Assembly: GCA_002390485.1 (NCBI GenBank)
Contig: DGPO01000088.1
Span: 1-34,932 of the forward strand
From: Halieaceae bacterium UBA4438
Lineage (GTDB): Bacteria > Pseudomonadota > Gammaproteobacteria > Pseudomonadales > Halieaceae
DNA length: 34,932 nucleotides
Reading direction: 5' to 3'
Numbering within the stretch: position 1 is the first letter of the stretch; each line of letters opens with the position of its first letter. Both the position numbers and the translations under genes were made by a program. The notes beneath the pieces are model-generated. The model was not told where the DNA came from. It did not search any database and saw only the letters and a list, made by a program, of their open reading frames with translations. Shown one piece after another: positions 1 to 7,755 of the stretch.

Positions 1-1457
1 CCTCGGGCGTAAGGAGTGATCTTACTCTGCAAACCATTGGTGGTGCCTTGTTTGGACAAGTCATACCCAACCTAGGCTTTAACAATGCGGCGGCCGATAA
101 TTTCACCCTCGCGATCGACATGATCGATGCCATTAACGCCAACAATGGTGACGGTATTTTCTGGACGGATCTTGCGAATGACTACGAGCAAGAGAGTCAC
201 GAGATTCAAGTGATTGGCAGCACCGGATCAGTCGACTGGGCCTTTGGCTTTTACGACTGGGAAGACTACGGTGAAATGCGTAACGTCCAATCGCCGACTT
301 ATGCACTCGCAGCCTCCGCAAGTCGCGGCTTTGACGTTGGTGGTGATGCCCAGTCTGTGTTCGGAGAGGCCACTTGGACGGCTTCGGATAAGTGGTCACT
401 CACCGCGGGACTGCGCTACACCGACGAGACGAAATACATGACCTATCGCTGGCGTGATTTCCCTGCCGGTGGCATTGCCACATACATCGGTGCAACATTT
501 GCGGGTGCCGCAAGTCCAGCGATTCTCGGCGCGGGATACGTCGGCGGACTTGATGGCATCGACAATATTCCAGAAACAACTGGCGTGTACGGTAACTACA
601 ACGAACAAAGCTTCAGTAACGTTTCAGGACGCTTCGTTGCGAAATACAGCATGGACGACAACACCAACTTCTATGCAAGCTACACCACGGGTTATCGCGC
701 GGGTGGCTTCAATGGTGGCGCGTTCAATAGAGACACCGCTACCGGTGACGATTACACCGAAGAAAATATTGCCAGTCTCGAGTTCGGTGTGAAATCTACA
801 CTGATGGACGGCCGCATGCGCATCAACGCGGCGCTCTTTAACTACGACTACGACGATGTCCAAGTCAGCGTGATCAAGAGTGATGACGGTGGCATCTCTA
901 CTGACGTGGTCAACGCGGCAAGCTTTGGCACACAAGGTCTTGAACTTGACATGGCTTTCCTTGTCACCGAAAGCCTGCAGTTACGTGCTCAATATGCGTA
1001 CACCGACCGAGACTACGATGACTTCCCGGATTATCAAGGTCTGCCCATCATGCCCACACAAGGTCTAACACCCAAAAACGCGTACAACGTGATCATGGAC
1101 TGGAGTCTGATCAACACAGGTTCTAACTCAGTGGACCTTCAGATCTCTGCAAACCATACGGACGAGACGGTCAGTATCACGTCCGTACCCACCCTTTACA
1201 ACGCTGCGGGACAACCTTCGATTCCAGTGAATTTACAGCAAGCCTCGAACCAAGAGCGTACCTTGGTGAACGCACGTCTGAGCTGGAATCGCGCAATGGA
1301 CGACGGTCGTAACCTCAACATTGCAGCCTGGGGCCGGAACATTACCGATGAGGAATACCGAACGTTTGGCTTTAACTTCGGTGCCGCCTTGGGCTTCGCC
1401 ACACACCAGTGGGGCAACCCAGCGACCTACGGCGTCGATATTCGCATTGACTTATAA
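1..1457 (+). CDS. TonB-dependent outer-membrane receptor, C-terminal part (5' end outside window)
   Basis: This is the beta-barrel half of a TonB-dependent receptor, which imports a substrate (siderophore, sterol, glycan or similar) across the outer membrane using TonB energy. The frame is open from base 3 and runs in from outside the window, so the TTG at 48 is not the real start; about 484 residues are visible. Seen in the sequence are alternating aromatic and polar strands typical of the barrel: a YRAGGFNGG turn, a segment resembling the usual EFGVKS and INAALF strands, and a terminal strand ending in VDIRIDL. The plug domain and TonB box would lie upstream. The C-terminal residue is Leu rather than the more common Phe or Trp. 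A terminator follows at once, so the gene is probably not cotranscribed with the SDR downstream. The substrate cannot be read from the sequence; neighbouring lipid-catabolic genes suggest a hydrophobic compound (inference). Confidence 0.9.
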   Translation, partial: SGVRSDLTLQTIGGALFGQVIPNLGFNNAAADNFTLAIDMIDAINANNGDGIFWTDLANDYEQESHEIQVIGSTGSVDWAFGFYDWEDYGEMRNVQSPTYALAASASRGFDVGGDAQSVFGEATWTASDKWSLTAGLRYTDETKYMTYRWRDFPAGGIATYIGATFAGAASPAILGAGYVGGLDGIDNIPETTGVYGNYNEQSFSNVSGRFVAKYSMDDNTNFYASYTTGYRAGGFNGGAFNRDTATGDDYTEENIASLEFGVKSTLMDGRMRINAALFNYDYDDVQVSVIKSDDGGISTDVVNAASFGTQGLELDMAFLVTESLQLRAQYAYTDRDYDDFPDYQGLPIMPTQGLTPKNAYNVIMDWSLINTGSNSVDLQISANHTDETVSITSVPTLYNAAGQPSIPVNLQQASNQERTLVNARLSWNRAMDDGRNLNIAAWGRNITDEEYRTFGFNFGAALGFATHQWGNPATYGVDIRIDL

Positions 1458-1469
1458 AGTCTAACGCTT

Positions 1470-1499
1470 AAAAAACCCGCCCCTTGGCGGGTTTTTTTT
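1470..1499 (+). terminator. Rho-independent terminator of the TonB receptor
   Basis: A perfect six-pair stem, CCCGCC (1476-1481) with GGCGGG (1486-1491), encloses a CCTT loop and is followed by eight T residues. The preceding A run can extend the stem. It lies 12 bases after the receptor stop codon. Confidence 0.93.
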
Positions 1500-1563
1500 A
1501 CCCTTAATTTAAGCTTCTACCGCATCGGGTCGAACACTTGATCGAACAACAAAGGAGTTCAGC

Positions 1564-2343
1564 ATGAGCGAGTCAGCAGAACTGTATCCCAAGGGCGTCG
1601 CGTTGGTTATTGGCGGCAGTGGCGGAGTGGGTCAAGCAATATCTAAAGCGCTGAGTGACAACAATGTTCCTGTGTGTCTGACGTATAACCGCAACAGCGA
1701 CGCCGCACAAACGGTGGTAGCTGACTGTGGCGGCGCCGCGAGACACATTTCCTGTGCGCAGGTTGATGTACAAAACATTGATACCCTCAGGCGCTGTGTT
1801 GACCAGGCCCTAAAAAAATACGGGCGGCTACACTCTGTATTTATTGCCACGGGTTACGACATCCCGCAATCGTCCATCTCGGAGGTGACGCCCGAGTTGT
1901 GGCAGCGCGTGATGCGATCTGATGCAGAAGGGACTTTTAATGTGATTCACGCAACCTTGCCGCACCTTCGCGCGGGCGGGGGCGGCAGCTACATTCACAT
2001 CAGTTCGGCTGGGTTACTAAAGTACCCACCACTGGACATTCTGTCCGTCGCACCGAAGGCGGCTGTGGAAGAATTGATTAAAGGCATCGCCAAAGAAGAA
2101 GGCATTAACAACATTCGAGCGAACAGCATTGCTATCGGTGTTATTGAGACAGGTATCTTCTTACGGCTTAAGGAACAGGGCGTCTTTGACGAAGCGTGGA
2201 TTGAGGGTGTCAAAAGCGCCCTGCCACTCAAACGATTCGGTCAACCCGAAGAAGTCGCACAAATGGCGGTCTTTTTAGCGTCAAACCGCGCGGCGTATAC
2301 AACTGGTCAGTTAATCCCTGTTGATGGTGGATTTGGGGTCTAA
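1564..2343 (+). CDS. SDR-family (FabG-like) protein lacking the catalytic tyrosine
   Basis: A 259-residue protein with the Rossmann fold of classical short-chain dehydrogenases. Such enzymes interconvert alcohols and ketones with NAD(P)H. Seen: the cofactor loop GGSGGVG at residues 17-23, and a C-terminal stretch (GQLIPVDGG) typical of FabG-like SDRs. The active site is altered. Ser148 is present and the lysine of the YxxxK motif is Lys165, but residue 161, where Tyr should stand, is Ser (codon TCC). The usual NNAG motif reads IATG. Length and fold are otherwise normal and the reading frame is intact, so this is not a decayed gene. It may be a non-catalytic SDR, an enzyme with shifted chemistry, or a binding protein. 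The start is well supported: AAAGGAG at 1551-1557 lies 6 bases before ATG. It converges on the ligase gene with only 8 bases between. Confidence 0.9.
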   Translation: MSESAELYPKGVALVIGGSGGVGQAISKALSDNNVPVCLTYNRNSDAAQTVVADCGGAARHISCAQVDVQNIDTLRRCVDQALKKYGRLHSVFIATGYDIPQSSISEVTPELWQRVMRSDAEGTFNVIHATLPHLRAGGGGSYIHISSAGLLKYPPLDILSVAPKAAVEELIKGIAKEEGINNIRANSIAIGVIETGIFLRLKEQGVFDEAWIEGVKSALPLKRFGQPEEVAQMAVFLASNRAAYTTGQLIPVDGGFGV

Positions 2344-2351
2344 GGGCTTAT

Positions 2352-4031
2352 CTAAGGGGCTATCGCCCGCTTAAGGTAAGCGCTTTGAATCGCCCGCTTG
2401 TCAAACTTTTCAGTGGCGCCCCGCGCCAGCGGCGCCTGAGTAATGTCGACGTATTTGGGTATTTTATAGCCCGCAATACGTGATTTAAGCCCCTCGAGAA
2501 TGACGTCTTCCGTGATCAAGTCGCTCGCAACTCGAACCATCATCACCAACTCCTCGCCCATCAGCTCGTCTGGAATACCGAAGACCACGCACTCTTTGAC
2601 ACCCTCGATCTGGTAGCAGGCCTGCTCCGTATCGCCCGGAAATATATTCTCGCCGCCGCGTATGACGATGTCTTTAATACGGCCTGTAATATAGAGGTAA
2701 CCGTCCACATCCGCATAACCGACATCGCCGGTCTTCATCCACCCGTCTTGCGTGAATATCGCGGCATCAGCCTCTGGTTTATTCCAATACCCTAAGGTAC
2801 AAGCCACCCCTTTCATTTCAATTTCACCCGGCTCGCCGTCTGAAAGAACCGTACCGTCGGTGGCAGTGCATCGGACGTGCATAATGGGCGACTGCACCCC
2901 CGCCGAAGTTGGTTTAGCATCAAATACCGCCCCCGCGGCTTGGCTTCCAACCGCCAGCGTCTCAGTCAAACCGTAACCACCTGAGGCATAGGCCTGATCA
3001 ATTTGCGCATCAATAATGCCCGGAAGGTCCGACGGCATCGCCGCACCCCCAGATGAAACGCGTTGCAGGGAGGTAATGTCGAACTCATCAAGATTAGGTT
3101 GCGTCAGCAGATCTTTAACCAGCGAAGGAACACTGCTAAACAAAGTCACACGCTCTGACTCGATTAACCGCAAGGCTTCCTGCGCATCCCATTTTGAGAT
3201 CATTACGATGCCCTGCCCCGTCACTAACGGCAGGACAAATGACCCCAAAAGGCCGGTTGCATGGAACAGCGGGACATTCAAGAGCGCTTTTTCTTGGGTG
3301 GCGCCACCGCGCAAATCCCGAAGTCCGCCCTCCACCGTCATGGTCAGCATCCCCGTAAACATCATATTAAAAACGGCTTGCGACAGTGCCTGCTGACAGT
3401 GAACAACACCCTTCGGCGTCCCAGTACTGCCCGACGTGTAGAGAATCAGACAACGATCGCTCGGCTCTGGGATCAGCACCGCCGATGGCGGTTCATCTAA
3501 AACAGCCTCACGAAAGTCAATGCCGCGCAGCGAGCCCGGCACCGCTCGATCATAGACAATTAGCCGGTTCTGGGTCTCAAGCGCCTCGCCCAACAGGACT
3601 GCACGTTGGTCGTCACACAACAGCCACTGAGCACCGCAATCGTCGACGGCAAACGCAAGCTCAGACGCCTGCCCCCAACTATTAATCGGAACCACGGTCG
3701 CACCTGCAAGAAACGCGGCAGTAAATCCAATAAGCCACTCAGCATTATTGCGCATCGCAATCGCAAACCGGTCTCCAGGGGCCATACCTTGCGCTTGAAG
3801 GTAGGCACGCAGTGCATCTGCGCGCTCAAAAAAAGTCGAAAAACTCAGTCGCGTATCGCCGGAGACAATAAAACTCAGATCACCGTGGCCACGGGCATTT
3901 TGAATAATCTCAGTCAGCGTATTAGGCGCGTTTTTATAACCCGCCAGCGGGCCTCGCTCAGTTGAAACCGGACAGACCTCAAAGAAGGCGTCGTTTGCGG
4001 TGAGCTCCGCAATAGTGGCTTTCATCGACAC
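2352..4031 (-). CDS. AMP-forming acyl-CoA synthetase (fatty acid or steroid-acid CoA ligase type)
   Basis: This 559-residue ANL-superfamily enzyme activates a carboxylic acid to its acyl-CoA through an acyl-AMP intermediate. Seen: the ATP-binding loop YTSGSTGTPKG, the motif YGLTET, the TGD and GRIKD motifs before the hinge, and a C-terminal domain ending with EKFDKR, which supplies the catalytic lysine. It has no signal peptide or membrane segment, so it is cytoplasmic. The start is GTG, with AGAGGA about 8 bases upstream; an ATG two codons in (4025) is an alternative. It is transcribed divergently from the first Rieske oxygenase gene. Beside two acyl-CoA dehydrogenases it probably loads the substrate of that pathway onto CoA (inference). 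The acid itself cannot be named; long-chain fatty acid or a steroid side-chain acid are both possible. Confidence 0.92.
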   Translation of the reverse strand: MSMKATIAELTANDAFFEVCPVSTERGPLAGYKNAPNTLTEIIQNARGHGDLSFIVSGDTRLSFSTFFERADALRAYLQAQGMAPGDRFAIAMRNNAEWLIGFTAAFLAGATVVPINSWGQASELAFAVDDCGAQWLLCDDQRAVLLGEALETQNRLIVYDRAVPGSLRGIDFREAVLDEPPSAVLIPEPSDRCLILYTSGSTGTPKGVVHCQQALSQAVFNMMFTGMLTMTVEGGLRDLRGGATQEKALLNVPLFHATGLLGSFVLPLVTGQGIVMISKWDAQEALRLIESERVTLFSSVPSLVKDLLTQPNLDEFDITSLQRVSSGGAAMPSDLPGIIDAQIDQAYASGGYGLTETLAVGSQAAGAVFDAKPTSAGVQSPIMHVRCTATDGTVLSDGEPGEIEMKGVACTLGYWNKPEADAAIFTQDGWMKTGDVGYADVDGYLYITGRIKDIVIRGGENIFPGDTEQACYQIEGVKECVVFGIPDELMGEELVMMVRVASDLITEDVILEGLKSRIAGYKIPKYVDITQAPLARGATEKFDKRAIQSAYLKRAIAP

Positions 4032-4199
4032 AATTTAGATCCTCTTATTATGACGTCCAGTTTAGCCAGACCCGTGCACAGAAATCGATGTCATTCGCTT
4101 TCGCACCATAATCCATATGGGCGGACCGTAATCCGTTTGCAGGCTCCCCAGAGGTGGGCAGATCCGTGCCAGCCGTTATACTTCTGGACGTGAAAATGA
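4032..4199. promoter_or_regulatory. Divergent promoter region between ligase and Rieske oxygenase genes
   Basis: This 168-base gap must carry promoters for both divergent genes. A TATACT hexamer at 4177-4182 could be a plus-strand -10 box, but no convincing -35 lies 17 bases upstream. The 7-mer CTGGACG occurs twice in direct orientation, with an exact 20-base period (within 4183-4190 and 4203-4210), and once inverted at 4054-4060. This makes it a possible regulator-binding word. Confidence 0.4.
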
Positions 4200-5225
4200 G
4201 TGTCTGGACGCCCGACCATGATGATTGCTAGCGATTCACCCCGTTGTCCACTGCCCATGCCGATGGGGTGGTTTCAAGTACTGTACTCACACGAGTTAGA
4301 GATTGGCGACGCCATTCCGGTTGAGTATTTCGAACAGGAACTGGTCGTTTTCCGCACTGAGGAGGGTGACGCAAAAGTCGTAGACGCATTTTGCCCCCAC
4401 ATGGGCGCTCACTTAGGCTACGGCATCAGAGAGCAAACCGGCAAAGGTCCGCGTATCGTGGGGGACAGCATTGAATGCCCTTTTCACGGCTGGCGGTGGA
4501 ACGGCAACGGTCAGTGCACTCACATTCCATACGCGAAGAATTTACCGCCCCGGGTCGCCAAGGGCGAAGCCATTCTCGGCGCCTGGGAAGTTCGCGAGAT
4601 CAATCAGCAGATTCTAGTCTGGTATCACCCCAATAAAGAGGCCTCTTCCTGGGAGCCTGACATCATTCCTGAGGCCGCAGCCAACCACCCAGACTGGGGC
4701 GATATGATTATCCACACCTGGGAAATCAACACACACATGCAGGAAATGGGCGAAAACGGCGTAGACGCCGCGCACTTCCTCTACGTCCATGGCACTGACG
4801 ATGTACCAGAGGCCGCGTATCAAACCTTCGACGGACACATTCGTGAAGGGAAATTTATTACCCGTCAACCGACGCCTCGCGGGGTAGTCGACGGCGCTAT
4901 CGAGACAAAAAGCCAGGGTGCAGGCTTATCAATGGTGAAATTTACCGGCATATACGACACCTTGCTGCTGGCCAACGTCACCCCTATTGCCGCAGAAAAA
5001 GCGCGTGCGTCCTACGCATTTATTCAACCCCGAGACACCATGGATACGCTCGGTAAAACCGTTGGACAAGCGATCATCGGCAATATCTGTCAGCAGATGT
5101 CAGAAGATAAAATCATCTGGGATCGTAAGCAGTATTTCGAACGGCCACTGCTCTGCGATGGTGATGGGCCTTTCGCCAAGTTCCGGCGCTGGTTCAGTCA
5201 GTTTTTGGTCGAGAAAACAGTCTAG
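4200..5225 (+). CDS. KshA-like Rieske non-haem iron oxygenase, oxygenase component
   Basis: This is a 341-residue Rieske oxygenase of the 3-ketosteroid 9-alpha-hydroxylase (KshA) type, which inserts oxygen into a ring substrate using electrons from a separate reductase. Seen: the [2Fe-2S] ligands C65-P-H67 and C93-P-F-H96, then the mononuclear iron site with D189, H192 and H197, and D303 in SEDKIIWD as the likely third ligand. Twenty-five residues separate the two cluster motifs, against about 16 in KshA. There is no export signal. The start is uncertain. The GTG at 4200 has no clear ribosome site, and two ATG codons at 4218 and 4221 fit better if TATACT (4177-4182) is the -10 box. The steroid link is inferred from overall similarity and from the acyl-CoA dehydrogenase pair next door; the true substrate is unknown. 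Confidence 0.9.
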   Translation: MSGRPTMMIASDSPRCPLPMPMGWFQVLYSHELEIGDAIPVEYFEQELVVFRTEEGDAKVVDAFCPHMGAHLGYGIREQTGKGPRIVGDSIECPFHGWRWNGNGQCTHIPYAKNLPPRVAKGEAILGAWEVREINQQILVWYHPNKEASSWEPDIIPEAAANHPDWGDMIIHTWEINTHMQEMGENGVDAAHFLYVHGTDDVPEAAYQTFDGHIREGKFITRQPTPRGVVDGAIETKSQGAGLSMVKFTGIYDTLLLANVTPIAAEKARASYAFIQPRDTMDTLGKTVGQAIIGNICQQMSEDKIIWDRKQYFERPLLCDGDGPFAKFRRWFSQFLVEKTV

Positions 5226-5251
5226 CGCCCTCGACACGCTCACGCGCCCGA

Positions 5252-6355
5252 TCAGAACCCAAAGCGTCGCGCGTATCGGTCGCGATGGTAGCTGGACGAA
5301 CCTAGCAGCTGGTTGCAGACTCTTGAGCGCTTTAAAAATAGGCCAATGTCCATCTCTTCAGTCACGCCCATACCCCCGTGGAGCTGCACCGCTTCGGACG
5401 TAACCAAGCTGAAGACGTCATTAGCCAAGGTTTTTGCCGCGCTCGCCTGCGCACTGACGCTTGAGGCCGCGTCATCAAGTGCCATGAGGGCCGCAGCGAC
5501 AGCACTCTCAGCAAGCTCGAGCTCGCAGTAAAGTCGCGCACAGCGATGCTGTAGGGCTTGAAAACTTGCCAGTTTTACATCGAACTGCTCGCGCTCGTTT
5601 AAGTAACTCACCGTGCGCTCCAAGGTCTCGCGCGCACTGCCCATCATCTCGGCCGCCAAGATAATCGTGGCTTGATCGATTGCTTGTTCAAGCCCGCTGG
5701 CAACATCAACGCCCTCGAGCCACTCAGTCCTGTCCGCCGGAACACCCTCAAAGGTAATAGCCGCGCAGCCGTGAAGATCCATAAAGCGCGCTGGGGTAAT
5801 GCGCACGCACGCATCGTCCGTCGCCACAACGGCGACACCCAAGTCACCGGCCTCGCGTCGAGCCACACAGAAAATCAACGAACTCATGGACGCGTCGAGC
5901 ACCCGGGCTTTGGAGCCCGAGATCTGACCATTTTGCTCAGTGACTAAGACCGACCCCGGATCAAAGAAGCGACCCTCATCGAGCGCGACTGACGCTGTAA
6001 TTTCACCGGACAGCAACCTCGGGAGGTAACTCTCGATTTGTCGTTTAGATGCGCAATTAAGCAAGACGTTCTGTGCCAAGGCGACACTTGAAAGCAACGG
6101 ACTGGCAACTAACCGACGTCCCGCTTCTTGGCTCACGGCACCCAGCCCCATCCAGCCGAACTGCAGACCCTCAAACGCCTCTGGCACAGTAATTCCCGTG
6201 AGACCCAGACCCGCCATTTGTGACCAAAGCGCACGATCGTAACTTTCCTCGACGGGCCGCTGTTGCAGTTCCCTCAAACGACTGACGGGCGACTGGTCTT
6301 CGAAAAATTGTCCCACGGTCTCTCGCAGCATGATCTGCTCTTGATTAAGAATCAT
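5252..6355 (-). CDS. Acyl-CoA dehydrogenase family protein, small partner subunit (ChsE-like)
   Basis: A 367-residue acyl-CoA dehydrogenase-fold protein. Seen: an N-terminal helical domain, a C-terminal domain with YLNEREQF and the FAD-contacting segment QLHGGMG near residues 324-330. It lacks the usual SEPxAGSD motif of the middle domain; the same place reads VALDEGRFFDPGS. Its ATG overlaps the stop of the upstream acyl-CoA dehydrogenase gene by 4 bases (ATGA), so the two are translationally coupled. Unlike pairs of this kind are known in steroid side-chain breakdown in actinobacteria (FadE26-FadE27, FadE28-FadE29), where they form alpha2-beta2 heterotetramers with half the usual number of FAD sites. 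By analogy this would be the subunit that helps bind FAD but lacks full catalytic equipment (inference). Confidence 0.88.
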   Translation of the reverse strand: MILNQEQIMLRETVGQFFEDQSPVSRLRELQQRPVEESYDRALWSQMAGLGLTGITVPEAFEGLQFGWMGLGAVSQEAGRRLVASPLLSSVALAQNVLLNCASKRQIESYLPRLLSGEITASVALDEGRFFDPGSVLVTEQNGQISGSKARVLDASMSSLIFCVARREAGDLGVAVVATDDACVRITPARFMDLHGCAAITFEGVPADRTEWLEGVDVASGLEQAIDQATIILAAEMMGSARETLERTVSYLNEREQFDVKLASFQALQHRCARLYCELELAESAVAAALMALDDAASSVSAQASAAKTLANDVFSLVTSEAVQLHGGMGVTEEMDIGLFLKRSRVCNQLLGSSSYHRDRYARRFGF

Positions 6356-7566
6356 GATCGACGCTCACCAGAGGCCATACCCAAAGCGCGCTTCGCAATG
6401 ATATTGAGCTGTACCTCGCTGGTACCCCCGGCGATCGTCAGTGACTTATTAAACGCCCATTGCTTTACCATTTTTCTCACGCCCTCGGACGCCACAGACT
6501 CGTCATCCATCGACAGCCCCTCGCCACCAAGAGCGGCGAGAATCAACTCGTCTTTGACTTGCGCCTGAGAGGTGCCCAAGTACTTCATCAAGAGCGGCAG
6601 TCGCGCGTCCATCTGCCCGGCCTTCCCTTGCCTGTAAATTCGCTCACCCATTTGCGCGATGGCTGTTTCGCGCATCAGGTGACTCACAATGTCACTGCGC
6701 AACTCTGGGTCGGCGAGACGCCCATCTTCGCTAACGCCCACCGCATAGTGCGCAAGCTCTAGAAGTGCCATTGCCGGCTTTTCAAGCATACCCTCGAACG
6801 CAGCCATCATTTTTCGCTCGTGGTTCAAAAGCTCCTTTGCGACTGCCCAACCCTCGTTTATCGCACCCACGAGGTTGCGCTTCGGCACACGGACGTTGTC
6901 AAAAAATGTTTGGCAAAATTCTGAGTCTCCACTGATTAACTCAATGGGCGATGTCGAAACCCCTTCACTCGCCATGTCGATCAGTAAAAAACTGATACCC
7001 GCTTGTTTAGGCGCCGCATCCCGCGTGCGAACGAGGCAAAAGATCCAGTCCGCCTCATCCGCTTTAGTGGTCCAGATCTTCGTTCCATTGACCAAAAAGT
7101 GATCACCACAATCCTCAGCCTTTGTTTTAAGGTTAGCCAGATCGGAACCTGCTGACGGTTCTGAGTAACCCTGCGCCCAGCGAATCTCGCCTCGACATAT
7201 GGCGCCTAAGTGCTCACGTTTCTGGTCTTCGCTGCCGTAAACAAGGAGCGCAGGCCCAAGCATCCATAAGCCTTGGCAGTACAAAGGCGGGCGACACCCT
7301 AATCGGGCCATCTCCTGCTTTAGTATTTTTTCCTGCTCAGCGTCAAGACCTGCGCCACCGTAAGCCACAGGCCAGTCCGGCGCGGTATAGCCCTTGTCAC
7401 GACAGGCTTCAAACCATTTGCGCGCATCATCGCTGGGAAAGACGCGTCGCCGACCACCCCAAATTTGCTCTTCACGAACAATCGGCTGACGCTGTGACGC
7501 TGGGCAATGTCGATCTAACCAGTCGGCAACTTCAGTTCTAAATACGGACAACGCGTCTTCGGTCAA
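6352..7566 (-). CDS. Acyl-CoA dehydrogenase, large catalytic-type subunit (ChsE/FadE26-like)
   Basis: A 404-residue flavoprotein that would introduce a 2,3 double bond into an acyl-CoA. Seen: GYSEPSAGSDLA (residues 133-144), WTTKADEADW (165-174) and IAGGTSEVQ near the C terminus. Where medium-chain enzymes have the catalytic Glu of YEGT, this protein has Gly. The likely base is instead Glu250 in LLNHER, the place used by isovaleryl-CoA dehydrogenase and by FadE26 (inference from position). The start is TTG, with AGGAG 6 bases upstream. A TTG start is unusual but well supported because no better codon lies nearby. It is first in a two-gene operon with the smaller dehydrogenase and is divergent from the second Rieske oxygenase gene. 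The substrate is unknown; a steroid or other bulky acyl-CoA fits the heterodimeric layout. Confidence 0.92.
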   Translation of the reverse strand: MTEDALSVFRTEVADWLDRHCPASQRQPIVREEQIWGGRRRVFPSDDARKWFEACRDKGYTAPDWPVAYGGAGLDAEQEKILKQEMARLGCRPPLYCQGLWMLGPALLVYGSEDQKREHLGAICRGEIRWAQGYSEPSAGSDLANLKTKAEDCGDHFLVNGTKIWTTKADEADWIFCLVRTRDAAPKQAGISFLLIDMASEGVSTSPIELISGDSEFCQTFFDNVRVPKRNLVGAINEGWAVAKELLNHERKMMAAFEGMLEKPAMALLELAHYAVGVSEDGRLADPELRSDIVSHLMRETAIAQMGERIYRQGKAGQMDARLPLLMKYLGTSQAQVKDELILAALGGEGLSMDDESVASEGVRKMVKQWAFNKSLTIAGGTSEVQLNIIAKRALGMASGERRS

Positions 7567-7755
7567 GCGGTACTCCTGAGAAAAATCTTTTCATGGGTAG
7601 ACGCGGTCCATGCTCAATCCCAACCGTCTCCATGTCATCGTCCTTTTTGTCTACACAAACCGGGTCTGGCATTTTGACCGGTGCTCGTATTTCACCTAGT
7701 TTAACGTCATGAAACGTCGCTATTACAAAAGTGGCGTCGCTTAAAAAAAAGGAGA
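7567..7755. promoter_or_regulatory. Divergent promoter region between dehydrogenase operon and second Rieske gene
   Basis: A 189-base gap. On the plus strand TTGACC (7674-7679) stands 17 bases before TAGTTT (7697-7702), a weak but correctly spaced sigma-70 pair. A TAGAC/GTCTA inverted pair brackets the middle of the gap, and CGTCGCT is repeated at 7711-7717 and 7735-7741. None of these is strong alone. Confidence 0.35.

Noticed and set aside
454..935. Open frames in other frames within the first TonB receptor
   Set aside because: Shadows with no start signal or family features.
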